Source: Clostridiales bacterium (lineage in GTDB: Bacteria > Bacillota > Clostridia > Christensenellales > Borkfalkiaceae). Taken from it: a stretch of 64,000 nucleotides of DNA. The stretch lies in assembly GCA_015069495.1 (NCBI GenBank), contig SVIN01000010.1, positions 1-64,000 of the forward strand, given 5' to 3'. The notes below the pieces were generated by a model that made no database searches, was not told the DNA's origin, and worked only from the letters and a program-made list of their open reading frames with translations. Below are positions 51,921-61,129 of the stretch, piece by piece. The position numbers were made by a program, and so were the translations under genes. Numbering within the stretch: position 1 is the first letter of the stretch; each line of letters begins with the position of its first letter.

Positions 51921-53024
51921 TTAAAGTGCTTTGTATATTTTCTCTACAATTTCAAGATGTTTACCCGTGAAAACAAACGGCCACTCTCGTATATGCATAC
52001 CAATAAATACAGCCAACTCCTTATGAGGGTCAATCATAACGTACGACCCCGCGGCACCATCCCATCCAAACTCACCTTCTTCCAATCCCCACGCCGTGGG
52101 TTTTTGCCGAACTCTTACCCCCAAGCCGTAGTTGTAATCATCACCCTGAACACAAGTGAATCCATTATTTACAGAAAGCCCCGTGATTTGCTTAGAGGTC
52201 AATAATTGTAAAGTTTCCTCTTTGACAAGCCGATAACCGTTTTTTGCCATCCCTTTACAAGCAAGCGCATCCGCAAAACGCAGGTAATCTTCCACGGTAG
52301 ACACAAGCCCCCCACCGCCGCTTTCATACGCCCTTGTGGGCAACAAAATTTTCCCCTCGTCAATTTTTTTAATCGCTCCGTTTTCATACGCCATATAAAT
52401 GTCTTCCACTTGGGGGTCACTGTTATCAAAATAAGAATGTTCCATCCCCAACGGTTCAAAAATCACTTCTTTGACGTATTGAGAAAATTTCTTACCCGTA
52501 ACCACTTCTATCACCGCAGCCAAAACGTCGTGGCAAATACTGTATTGAAAACGCGAGCCCGGCTTAAATGAAAGCGGAGTCTCCACAAATTTCGCAATAA
52601 AATCGCGTAAAACCGCTTTTCCGCCACTCTCCTTCGCCAACGCAAGAATCGGGGGCGCTTGCAAATCATAGGTAAATCCTGCGGTCATGGTAAACAAATG
52701 TTGTATGGTCATTTGTTCACCAACACACTCTTTCTCGCCCTCTTCATTGACAAAAAACGCGCTTTCAATTTCGGGAAGATAGTCGCAAACCTTATCGTCA
52801 AGCGATAATTTCCCCATTTCCACAAGGCGCAATGCCGCAATCGCCGTAATCACTTTGCTACAGGAATACATGTATAACTGCTCCTTTCCCGTTGCGTGAT
52901 CCCCTGCGATATACCGAAATATCACTTCGTGATTTTTACAGCAAACTACGTCGATATAAGGGATTCCTATCGAGTCTTTTAATTGTTTAATATACTCTTC
53001 AACCTTTACAAATTTTTCGTTCAT
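51921..53024 (-). CDS. Serine hydrolase, class C beta-lactamase/esterase family
   Basis: A 367-residue protein with the active-site motif S54-C-S-K57 (YMYSCSKVITAIAALRLVEMGKL) and second motif Y161-S-I, where the usual third residue is Asn. FGWDGAAGSYVMID is the KTG-equivalent region. No signal peptide is visible, so it is probably cytosolic and more likely an esterase or peptidase-like enzyme than a resistance beta-lactamase. GAGGTG-like sequence precedes the start. It ends at the bidirectional terminator. Confidence 0.85.
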   Translation of the reverse strand: MNEKFVKVEEYIKQLKDSIGIPYIDVVCCKNHEVIFRYIAGDHATGKEQLYMYSCSKVITAIAALRLVEMGKLSLDDKVCDYLPEIESAFFVNEEGEKECVGEQMTIQHLFTMTAGFTYDLQAPPILALAKESGGKAVLRDFIAKFVETPLSFKPGSRFQYSICHDVLAAVIEVVTGKKFSQYVKEVIFEPLGMEHSYFDNSDPQVEDIYMAYENGAIKKIDEGKILLPTRAYESGGGGLVSTVEDYLRFADALACKGMAKNGYRLVKEETLQLLTSKQITGLSVNNGFTCVQGDDYNYGLGVRVRQKPTAWGLEEGEFGWDGAAGSYVMIDPHKELAVFIGMHIREWPFVFTGKHLEIVEKIYKAL

Positions 53025-53145
53025 TTTTTCACCTTATAATACACCGACCGTCGAGCTTTCCTTGTATGAATTCCAACCAGATAAACCATATTCGCATTCA
53101 TCCATGGAAATCAACGGTTCATCCAATGCCTCAATGCGGTCAATT

Positions 53146-55464
53146 TTACCGCAAAAACGCCCACACGTTGAGAAATGTTTCAAACCCGAAGGTGTAGAAA
53201 CAAGCGTTTGCGCCAAGCGATAGCAGGGCAAAACCTACAATCCCCAAGGCGAGACCGCCCCCGAATGTCAATAGCACTTCCCATATCTTCATCTGTCGAA
53301 TTTCCTTACCCGACATCCCCGAATAGACGTAGAGATTAAATTCTTCCTTGCGCGCGCGGTAACTTTCGTATAAATTATCCACGATACCTACACAGGCAAA
53401 AAACGCAACAATCAACAAAAAGATAAGCCCCAAGTTTAAACAAATCCTCGTGGTTGCAAATTTTTCTTCAAACAAGTCCTCCACTGTAAGTACCACGGCA
53501 AGTTCCAACGCTGTCTTGTCCGTCAATTCTTGTAACAGTGCACCCTTTGAAACGTTTTCCGCGCCTTGCACCACCATGATATTGTAAGGAATTCCAAAAT
53601 ACTCACAATCGAATAACACGAACGGAACCGCAGAGGATACGACCTCTATAATCACAAAATCCAAACGCCGTCCGTCAATCGTTCGGGTGAAATTATCCCC
53701 AACTTTTAACGAACGCATTTTCGCCTCACCCGAACCAATCACTGCTTGATTTCCTTGGGGAAGCTGGGTAATGGCAATTTCCTGCGACAGACCTTCCAAG
53801 CTCTCCGCCGATACTATACGAGTTCCGCTATGGTCGCTGAAATAGACTCGCACCGAATTTTCCACAGACACGCATTGCGTAACTTTATCTTGACAACTCT
53901 CCGTCGCATTCATCAATAAGTAATCCCCATTGAAGAAGGCTTTCGTGCTTTTCACGTTCCCAAACGCTGAAACAACCAGCAAGCACGCGGTCAGCACGAT
54001 TGCGCTCAATACCGCCACCAAACGGGAAATGTTGTGTAAAATTTTCACCGAAAAAATATTTTTCACCGCATAGCGTAAAGCGGTTTTTCTTAAACGGTAT
54101 TCTTTCGAAAAACGTTGTTCAAAGGACGCATTCCACTTCGTCGCCAACCATTTGATTAAAACGGGCGTGACCACAAACGCACAGAAACACAGAGACAACG
54201 CCAACACAATATACAGTTCAAATCGGATATCCATGGGTGTGATGAACGAAGAAACAGTCAATGCTAAAGCACACAAAACGGTAAAGAAAACCGCTCTGTT
54301 TTCTGCATGCGTTTCGGGTTTGTTTTTTCGTTTCGTTTTCTGCACCCCAATAAACATCGTAACCGTTGCCAAGGATACAAACAACAATAATCCTGCACCA
54401 AATGCCATCTGTAACGGTCGCACCGCTGCGCTTGCATAGCGAAATCCCGCCAGCGCAAACAATAGCTTTGTCATGGGCGCAGTCAGCAAACAACCAAGCA
54501 CCGTCGAGACTATCCAATACAAAATAATTTCCGCATATTGCAAACCATTCAGCATCCAAGGTTTTGCACCCGACAAGGTAAAGGCATAATTTTCTTCCGT
54601 GCGCTCCGACCCAATAATGTAAAAACAGCAAAAGGTAACACTTGCCGAAAGCAGCGCCGCCAATACCGCGGAAACGTCAATAATTCTCCCAAGCGAATTT
54701 ACGTTGGATTGTCTGTACATTGCGCGGGAAACATCCTCGATTGTCTTATCCGCAAAACGTTCGTCCGCCTGCAATGTATGAATCATATTCTCCACGGCAT
54801 CCGCACCGTTCACCCGCACGAAAATGGTACTGCTCGGTTTGAAGCCGTCCCCCAAAGCCGACAGCAATGGCGAGTCATCCGTAATCAAACGAATTACCCC
54901 CGTAATATCCACCATCATCGAATATTCGCCAAGGAATGCTTTACGTGAAATACCGCTCACCTTGTAGCTTTTTTCCGCGCCAAAGACCCGCACAGTAAAA
55001 TCATCGCCTAACTTCAAGTCGTTTTCACTTGCAAACGCTTGGGTTACAAATGCCGAATACCCTACCGTTGACGGGGTTACTTCACCGTATTCAATAAAGG
55101 TGAAATCAAAAATTCCCCCAATTTCCCTAAAATCCACCGCAACGCCAAAAAAAGTCTTTTGTTCTTTTCCAACGGTTACGGGTAATTCAAACGTCCCCAC
55201 CGCCGTACAGTCATCGCCCAGCAAATTTTCCACGTCTTCCGCGAACATGAATCGTGAAGCCGCGTCGCCGCTTAACCCGATGCTGATTTGCGCGTTGCCG
55301 TATTTCGCCGCTTGCCCGTTTACAATTTCCTCGTCCAACGCCGCGCGCATGGAAAAGGAAAAGATGGATACGGCGATTGCCAAGGTCAGCGTTAAGACGA
55401 GGATAATCGGCTGTAACGGTTTTTTGGCGATACTTTTCGCCAAATGTTTAAAAAACAGTTTCAT
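53146..55464 (-). CDS. ABC transporter permease, FtsX/MacB type
   Basis: A 772-residue permease with an N-terminal span (about 17-37), a long external region (38-250), a cluster of spans (about 255-395) and a second external/span pair ending in LLTFGGGLALGIVGFALLSLG. This duplicated FtsX-like layout is found in transporters that export or extract peptides and lipoproteins rather than import solutes. It overlaps the ATPase gene by 17 bases. The substrate is unknown; the lipoprotein at the head of the operon is a candidate partner. Confidence 0.85.
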   Translation of the reverse strand: MKLFFKHLAKSIAKKPLQPIILVLTLTLAIAVSIFSFSMRAALDEEIVNGQAAKYGNAQISIGLSGDAASRFMFAEDVENLLGDDCTAVGTFELPVTVGKEQKTFFGVAVDFREIGGIFDFTFIEYGEVTPSTVGYSAFVTQAFASENDLKLGDDFTVRVFGAEKSYKVSGISRKAFLGEYSMMVDITGVIRLITDDSPLLSALGDGFKPSSTIFVRVNGADAVENMIHTLQADERFADKTIEDVSRAMYRQSNVNSLGRIIDVSAVLAALLSASVTFCCFYIIGSERTEENYAFTLSGAKPWMLNGLQYAEIILYWIVSTVLGCLLTAPMTKLLFALAGFRYASAAVRPLQMAFGAGLLLFVSLATVTMFIGVQKTKRKNKPETHAENRAVFFTVLCALALTVSSFITPMDIRFELYIVLALSLCFCAFVVTPVLIKWLATKWNASFEQRFSKEYRLRKTALRYAVKNIFSVKILHNISRLVAVLSAIVLTACLLVVSAFGNVKSTKAFFNGDYLLMNATESCQDKVTQCVSVENSVRVYFSDHSGTRIVSAESLEGLSQEIAITQLPQGNQAVIGSGEAKMRSLKVGDNFTRTIDGRRLDFVIIEVVSSAVPFVLFDCEYFGIPYNIMVVQGAENVSKGALLQELTDKTALELAVVLTVEDLFEEKFATTRICLNLGLIFLLIVAFFACVGIVDNLYESYRARKEEFNLYVYSGMSGKEIRQMKIWEVLLTFGGGLALGIVGFALLSLGANACFYTFGFETFLNVWAFLR

Positions 55465-56113
55465 CCGTAATTTCTCCGTCCTTTAAATATACAATTCTGT
55501 TGCCGTACTCCGCCACCTTTTTGCTGTGCGTAACCTGCACAATGGCGGTACCATGTACGCGATTAACGCGTGAAAGCAGGTTCATAACCCGTTCTTCCAT
55601 ACGGCTGTCAAGCGCGCCCGTCGGCTCGTCCAAAATCACAAACGAGGGCTTGTAGGCAAGCGCACGAATGATGGCGACGCGTTGGCATTGACCGCCCGAA
55701 AGCTGGGTCGGATATTTATTCAACAAGCCTTCCAAGTGCAATTCTTCGACCAATCCCGCAACGTATTCGCGGGTTTCTTTCGACATCCTTTTCCCAAGCG
55801 TAGCGGGCAAAAATAAATTATCTTGTACGGTCAAAGTCGGGATTAAGCGGAAGGATTGAAAAACAAACCCCACCTCGGTACTGCGTAAAGTCGCCAATCG
55901 GGTTTCATTAAAGGTAGAAATATCCTCTCCCCACCAAGTCACTTCACCGCTATCCGGCGTGAGAAAACCGCCAAGGATGGACAACAGCGTGCTCTTACCG
56001 CTGCCGCTTTCCCCCATGATAGAAACGAATTCCCCCTGGCCAATCTCCAAGGAAACCCCTTTCAAAACCTTTTCATCGTTGTAACTTTTCTCAACACCCT
56101 GTACCTTAATCAT
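55448..56113 (-). CDS. ABC transporter ATPase, MacB/LolD type
   Basis: A 221-residue ATPase with Walker A GESGSGKST (34-42), the Q-loop VFQSFRLIPTLTVQDN, signature LSGGQCQRVAIIRAL, Walker B FVILDEPTGALD and switch THSKKVA, where the usual switch His is retained. The length and EPTGALDS motif are typical of the MacB/LolD group that partners FtsX-like permeases. The start at 56113 has GGAG upstream and overlaps the preceding lipoprotein gene by eight bases. Confidence 0.92.
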   Translation of the reverse strand: MIKVQGVEKSYNDEKVLKGVSLEIGQGEFVSIMGESGSGKSTLLSILGGFLTPDSGEVTWWGEDISTFNETRLATLRSTEVGFVFQSFRLIPTLTVQDNLFLPATLGKRMSKETREYVAGLVEELHLEGLLNKYPTQLSGGQCQRVAIIRALAYKPSFVILDEPTGALDSRMEERVMNLLSRVNRVHGTAIVQVTHSKKVAEYGNRIVYLKDGEITDETVF

Positions 56114-57302
56114 TGTTTTCTCCGTAAGCAATTGCGGGGAAAATCCCTGCAATATATCCTTGTAATACCTCGTCAAAATTCTCTTGACCGACCGCATCGC
56201 GCAAATCCGCCATGGTGTATGCGGTCAAGTTTTCTTTATATTGCAAATACGCTTCGCCGTAGGTTTCTACCGCCAACGTATCATATTGTTCAAGTTCAAA
56301 ATTTTGCGTTGCCATCCTTTCAAACAAAATCCAATCCGCTTCGTCAAAGCGTTCAAACGCCAAACGTATCATGGCGGAAATATCCCCTGCCCGCAACAGT
56401 GCGGCGTCCGTTTCCGTCCATCGATTGATGGAATTGGAAAGCAACTTCACAGCGCATTCCAACACCTTTGCCCCCTCTGTCAAATCATGTTCTTTGACTG
56501 CATTTAACAATTTCAACGCGTACATGCCTCTATCGTCGGGCACCGCGCGGGAGAAAACCAACTGCCAGCCCGCCTCGGTCATTGACAGCGAGGATAAATC
56601 CAATCCTTGCACAAACGTCAAAATTTCCGTGTCTGTAAAAGTGTTAAATTGTTCGGAGTTCATCCCGTCGCCAAAGAATAAATCCGCAAAGGCAAACCCG
56701 CTTTTTAATACCGTAATAAAATTTTCTTTTCCTATACCGCTTTCCAACGTTTGTTTGTCCGCTTGGTATTTTTCAGCATCCAGCTTTAAATAATTATATC
56801 CGTATTTATTATATTTTTCTATATTCTGCTCGTATTGATATTGGAGAAAATATACGCCAATATCATACAATACACTGCCAACGTACTCCACCCCCACCAT
56901 AGAGGAAAGGTCAAGGTACATGGATTTCGTCGCGGTCAAGCCATTTTTCCCCTTTGAAGCCAGCTCGTCTATCACCGCTCCCCCGTCCGTTTCCAGCTTC
57001 TCTATCAACGCAAGGTAAAGTTCCTCATGAATCGGCGTATTTGCCATAACCGCTTGCACGTCCTTGGCAATCTTTCGCAATTTTTCATACACCTTATCCG
57101 ATTGAAGCACGGACGCGTGTTGGAGCATGGAAAAAATAACGGACTCAGCTTTCGCCGCCGTCGTTTTTGAATGGGGCTGTTCCTGCGAAATCACGATTCC
57201 GCTGTACGAATCCTCATCCCCCTCATTATTGCAACCGCAAAACGCACACACGCATGCAGCAGCAAGTAATAAAGCTGTCCATTTACAAAAATTTACTCTC
57301 AT
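56106..57302 (-). CDS. Lipoprotein heading the ABC operon
   Basis: A 398-residue lipoprotein with signal sequence ending AFCGC (lipidated Cys24) and a mostly helical mature part with no recognised domain. YLDLSSMVGVEYVGSVLYDIGVYFLQYQYEQN and the Tyr-rich stretch after it are distinctive. It is translationally coupled to the ATPase and permease genes, so it probably serves that transporter as a receptor, substrate or accessory. No promoter is evident before it; weak read-through of the upstream terminator is possible. Confidence 0.75.
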   Translation of the reverse strand: MRVNFCKWTALLLAAACVCAFCGCNNEGDEDSYSGIVISQEQPHSKTTAAKAESVIFSMLQHASVLQSDKVYEKLRKIAKDVQAVMANTPIHEELYLALIEKLETDGGAVIDELASKGKNGLTATKSMYLDLSSMVGVEYVGSVLYDIGVYFLQYQYEQNIEKYNKYGYNYLKLDAEKYQADKQTLESGIGKENFITVLKSGFAFADLFFGDGMNSEQFNTFTDTEILTFVQGLDLSSLSMTEAGWQLVFSRAVPDDRGMYALKLLNAVKEHDLTEGAKVLECAVKLLSNSINRWTETDAALLRAGDISAMIRLAFERFDEADWILFERMATQNFELEQYDTLAVETYGEAYLQYKENLTAYTMADLRDAVGQENFDEVLQGYIAGIFPAIAYGENND

Positions 57303-57324
57303 AGTGATTACTGTTAAAATCGGA

Positions 57325-57352
57325 CAAAGCCGACTGTTTCCAGTCGGCTTTG
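57325..57352 (-). terminator. Terminator of the 959-residue lipoprotein gene
   Basis: CAAAGCCGACTG (57325-57336) pairs perfectly with CAGTCGGCTTTG (57341-57352). The T-run on minus is short (TCCGATTTT). Confidence 0.75.
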
Positions 57353-57391
57353 CCTTCTGTTATATAAGTTTATACAACTTAATTTTAGAGA

Positions 57392-60271
57392 TTAGAAACC
57401 CCAAACGGTAATACCGCCTGCGAAATCAATTGCGTTATCGTCCATATCAATCGTGTAGTCAGCGCCGATATAGAATTGACCGTCTACAAACGTAAACGTA
57501 TAGCTCATATCCATACCTACTACACCGTCAACTTCTTCATAAACGATGAATTCGAAACCGTTTTCAATCATCTTGATTTCGCACAAAGCATTTTCATTGC
57601 CTTCTTCCGTGGTAACTTCATACTTAAATCCATCAGCCGAAAGGGTAACTTCGATTTCGGACATAACATACGTACTGCCGAAGCCGCCTTCGCCTACGGG
57701 CGTAAACTTGAAGTTCGCAACGCCTTCTGCCAACGAATAGGTAATGTCATAGCCATGCGTATCGGTCGTTTCATAACTTTCTCTCGTACCGTCAACTTCT
57801 ACCCATTCATAAGTATCTTCATTGTAATATTCAATCCACTTTTCACCATCTTCTGTAACGGTCGTACGGATTTCCCATTTACCGCCGTTTTCAGTTGCCG
57901 TATAGTTGAAGTTGACTGTTTCTTGACCGTCATATTCGCGACACGCATTATATTCAACACCGTCTTCATAATAGATATCCGACGCATAATGACCTTCGTA
58001 AAGCGAATTTTCCGTATATGCGAAAGATATGATTTCGTCGTCTTTCACGCCCAACGTAATATCATACATATCCATTTCCAGGATATCGCTGTATACGTTT
58101 GCCGAATAAATCGTCGTGCCTTCTACCGTTTCATAACCAACGTTTGCTTCGCCAAGTTTTTCCTTTACGCCTTCCGAAATATCAAATACTTCAGCCGTCA
58201 ACTTAGCGCTGGTTTCCGTCTTTTCATTGTAAATTTCGATAAGACCGCCGTTTTCAATATTAAACGTTGCCGTGATGTCGCCGTTGTCATTCAAATACGT
58301 GATTTGCGCAACAACGCCAAAGGTTTCAACGTATTCATCGCCAATCCAATTATCCTCTTCGTCGTATTGAGCTTCCCATTCACCCGTCAAAGCTTGGATG
58401 GTAGCGTTTGCCGAAACAAGCGTACCTTCCGACAACGTACCGGAAACGTCGATTTCAAGCAGTTTCTTGATTTCTTCTTCAGCGTCAAGGGCATAACCTT
58501 GAACCTCTTCTTCCGTAGTATTATCACCAGGATATGTTTCATCATTGTCGGTGTTGGCGTTCGTGTAAAGAACAAGTTCCGACGTAAGCAAATCATTTTC
58601 GATTTCGAACATGAAATCAAGGTAATCGTTGCCGGCAATCGTCAAGTCTGCTTCACAGCCGTTTTCAGTAACGAGGAATTCGAGATTAGCAAGTTCGTAT
58701 TCTTCTTGCGTTGCATTGAAGGAAATACCGCTTTCGCTAAGAACCAAAGTTGCATTGATACCGTTTATTTCTGCTGCAAGCGAAACAGCCGTTTCTTCCA
58801 CAACAATGGCGATACCAGACCAAGGCGTTGCGACGCTTGCTTCAAGCAAGTTACCTTCCGCGTCAAACTTGATATTTGCATAGAAGAGATCACCCAACGA
58901 ATCTACCAAAGCTTCAAGCATTTCGGTAAGGCTTTCTTCATCGCCCGTAATCATGGTATATGCAGCGTCGATGTTCAAAGCAGAAATCATTTCAAGGGTA
59001 TCCGAAATGGTCGTCGTCATCTCTTCAATTGTGATATCTTCGCCATCGTTTGCTTCAAGAATCAAACCGCCAAGGGTCTTGTCGTAATTCTTTTCAATTT
59101 CAGCCTGAATATCAAAATCTTCAGCGCCCATTTGGACTGCGAACAAGTTTACAAGGTAGTAAACGTTTTCAACGCTGATATTATACATTTCACCAAGAGC
59201 GATTGCGCTGTTTACAACTTCTCTGACGGTCATAGCGGGCAAACCAACCGCGAAGTCGGTGAGAGCTTTCATCGAACCTGCGCCGTAGATTTTATCAATA
59301 TACGAAGCAACCGTTTCACCCTTCACTTCGTCCAAGAAATGACCAACCGCAGAAAGGTTGAGCGTGTAAACACTGTTTTCGCCTTCCTTGCTTTCCTCGA
59401 TGATATCTTGACCGAATGCCTGGAACATAGTCTTCAACCCTGCAATATATTCTTCCGTGATTGTGGGTCTTTCCTTATCAATCAATTCTACAAGTTCAGG
59501 GAGATAGCCTGCCAAACTACTTACCGCATATACGGTGCCAACAGCTTCGTCATAAGTCGCATTTATTGCTTGTGCAATCGCTTCAAATACAACTTCGCTA
59601 AGAACGAAACTTTCTTCCTGCGCTGTGCCGTCGACAACCGCCTCAAGCGAAATGGCATCACCGTTTACGTATACAGTTACCTCTGTGGTGGAAGTTTCAG
59701 AGGAAATTTCTTCCCCGTTTTCATAAGAAACGTTGGTCGTGCTCATCTTCGCATTCAAATAAGCCGACAAAACGCCTTCCTTCGTTTCCACTGCCGTTTC
59801 AAATTTTTCAATCGCGATTGTCATCGAATCGGTAATTTCACCGTACTCATCCTTATTTGACGTCGTCATCGTGGTATTTTCGTCAAATTCGACGCCCGCA
59901 TCTATCGAGCCAATCAAATTCACCAATACTTCTGCAACCGCGGGCATGGAAACGGTCAACGCTTCGATGTCTTCCGTCGTGGTTTCGCCGCAGGTTTCGC
60001 AGGTAAGGGTTTTGCTACCCTTTTCCTTTGCCGTAGGGTATTTATCCACCTTAACTTTATAATTGTGACCCAATGCAGCTACAGGCGTATCTACGTAGGT
60101 GTCACCACATTCACACTTGTGCGTGGTGTAACCGTCAAGCGTACAGGTCGGTGCCGTGATTGTGTCTGTGTATGCGTGAGTATGATCATCCTTACAAGAC
60201 GTAACTGCAAGCGCAGTTGTTGCCGTACAAGCAATCACCAACGCCGATACAAGCAATTTTTGTTTTCTCAT
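57392..60271 (-). CDS. Very large lipoprotein with N-terminal Cys/His motif domain
   Basis: A 959-residue exported lipoprotein (lipobox VTSC, Cys26). Residues 30-105 contain APTCTLDGYTTHKCECGDTY and ALGHNY, then KTLTCETCGETTTE, a Cys/His pattern recurrent in gut surface proteins and possibly metal-binding or disulfide-linked. The remaining 850 residues are very acidic with repeated beta-rich segments (VSYENGEEISSETSTTEVTVYVN, LSAEINGINATLVLSESGISFN) and resemble a DUF-like beta repeat. No anchor besides the lipid is visible. It has a consensus promoter and stands alone. Confidence 0.75.
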   Translation of the reverse strand: MRKQKLLVSALVIACTATTALAVTSCKDDHTHAYTDTITAPTCTLDGYTTHKCECGDTYVDTPVAALGHNYKVKVDKYPTAKEKGSKTLTCETCGETTTEDIEALTVSMPAVAEVLVNLIGSIDAGVEFDENTTMTTSNKDEYGEITDSMTIAIEKFETAVETKEGVLSAYLNAKMSTTNVSYENGEEISSETSTTEVTVYVNGDAISLEAVVDGTAQEESFVLSEVVFEAIAQAINATYDEAVGTVYAVSSLAGYLPELVELIDKERPTITEEYIAGLKTMFQAFGQDIIEESKEGENSVYTLNLSAVGHFLDEVKGETVASYIDKIYGAGSMKALTDFAVGLPAMTVREVVNSAIALGEMYNISVENVYYLVNLFAVQMGAEDFDIQAEIEKNYDKTLGGLILEANDGEDITIEEMTTTISDTLEMISALNIDAAYTMITGDEESLTEMLEALVDSLGDLFYANIKFDAEGNLLEASVATPWSGIAIVVEETAVSLAAEINGINATLVLSESGISFNATQEEYELANLEFLVTENGCEADLTIAGNDYLDFMFEIENDLLTSELVLYTNANTDNDETYPGDNTTEEEVQGYALDAEEEIKKLLEIDVSGTLSEGTLVSANATIQALTGEWEAQYDEEDNWIGDEYVETFGVVAQITYLNDNGDITATFNIENGGLIEIYNEKTETSAKLTAEVFDISEGVKEKLGEANVGYETVEGTTIYSANVYSDILEMDMYDITLGVKDDEIISFAYTENSLYEGHYASDIYYEDGVEYNACREYDGQETVNFNYTATENGGKWEIRTTVTEDGEKWIEYYNEDTYEWVEVDGTRESYETTDTHGYDITYSLAEGVANFKFTPVGEGGFGSTYVMSEIEVTLSADGFKYEVTTEEGNENALCEIKMIENGFEFIVYEEVDGVVGMDMSYTFTFVDGQFYIGADYTIDMDDNAIDFAGGITVWGF

Positions 60272-60345
60272 TATCTTACTCTCCTTTTATTTTTGCCATG
60301 CCTAACTTTTGTTAAAATATGCGACATGGTATAAATTTTGTAATT

Positions 60346-60374
60346 ATTATATCACCATTGGGTAAATTTGTCAA
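60346..60374 (-). promoter_or_regulatory. Sigma-A promoter for the 959-residue lipoprotein
   Basis: TTGACA (complement of 60369-60374), a 17-bp spacer and TATAAT (complement of 60346-60351). Confidence 0.9.
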
Positions 60375-60429
60375 TACCCCTACAAAAAAAAGTTGTAATA
60401 AATATATATGACATGCGCGTGCGTATATG

Positions 60430-60462
60430 CAGAAGAACGCCGCAAAATGCGGCGTTCTTCTG
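60430..60462 (-). terminator. Hairpin terminator of the Ktr operon
   Basis: CAGAAGAACGCCGCA pairs perfectly with TGCGGCGTTCTTCTG around three A. The T-run on minus is poor, but position (8 bases past the stop) and stem strength fit. Confidence 0.75.
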
Positions 60463-60469
60463 TATGGTA

Positions 60470-61120
60470 TCACTTAAGCGCTTTGATTTTTGCGGTGTTC
60501 ATAATCACCACAAGCTGCATATCTTTGTCCAATTGCGCCATTGGGTCTATACTGATTTGCAAACGATCGGCTTGACGGATTGCAATGACGTTGAGTCCGT
60601 ATTTTTTACGCAAATTTAAATCCATCAGCGTTTTGCCAACCCATTCGGATTTCACGTCCAATTCAATCAACGCCACGTCGTTGGAAAGTTCCACCATATC
60701 CACAAACCCCGAACTTACCAAATTTTTCGCAAGACGCGTCCCCGATTCATATTCAGGAAAAACCACTTTATCCGCGCCCACTTTACTCAAAATTTTTCTG
60801 TGCGTTTCATTGGCACATTTTGCAATGACCGTTTTCACCCCAACTTCTTTGCACAGCATCACCGCCATGACGCTCGCTTCCAAGTTGTTCGCCATTGCAA
60901 TAATGACCGTATCTATATTGGCGATACCCAATTGTTTCACCACTTCCGCATCCGTGATATCCGCACATTTACAAAAAGGAATATCATTGATGACGGAATT
61001 AACGATATTTTCGTCCGCATCCACTGCCAAAACTTCCGCACCGTTGTTGACAAGTTCTTTCGCTACCGCTAAACCGTATCTGCCAAGTCCAAACACGGCG
61101 TATGATTTACTGATACTCAT
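60470..61120 (-). CDS. ktrA: Potassium uptake regulatory subunit KtrA/TrkA
   Basis: A 216-residue cytosolic gating ring protein. The RCK_N domain has the nucleotide-binding AVFGLGRYGLAVAKEL (8-23) and acidic VDADEN; the RCK_C domain (about 135-216) has LDVKSEWVGKTLMDLNLRKKYGLNVIAI. It binds ATP/ADP or NAD and controls the K+ channel-like subunit. It follows ktrB by nine bases, the reverse of the usual order. Confidence 0.93.
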   Translation of the reverse strand: MSISKSYAVFGLGRYGLAVAKELVNNGAEVLAVDADENIVNSVINDIPFCKCADITDAEVVKQLGIANIDTVIIAMANNLEASVMAVMLCKEVGVKTVIAKCANETHRKILSKVGADKVVFPEYESGTRLAKNLVSSGFVDMVELSNDVALIELDVKSEWVGKTLMDLNLRKKYGLNVIAIRQADRLQISIDPMAQLDKDMQLVVIMNTAKIKALK

Positions 61121-61129
61121 AACCTCTCC

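Noticed and set aside
53034-53231. 65-codon minus-strand frame
   Set aside because: It overlaps the 3' end of the permease gene in another frame and has no ribosome site or homology that I recognise.
60274-60330. 18-codon frame upstream of the 959-residue lipoprotein
   Set aside because: It overlaps the start codon but has no ribosome site and a low-complexity basic composition; it is probably untranslated leader.
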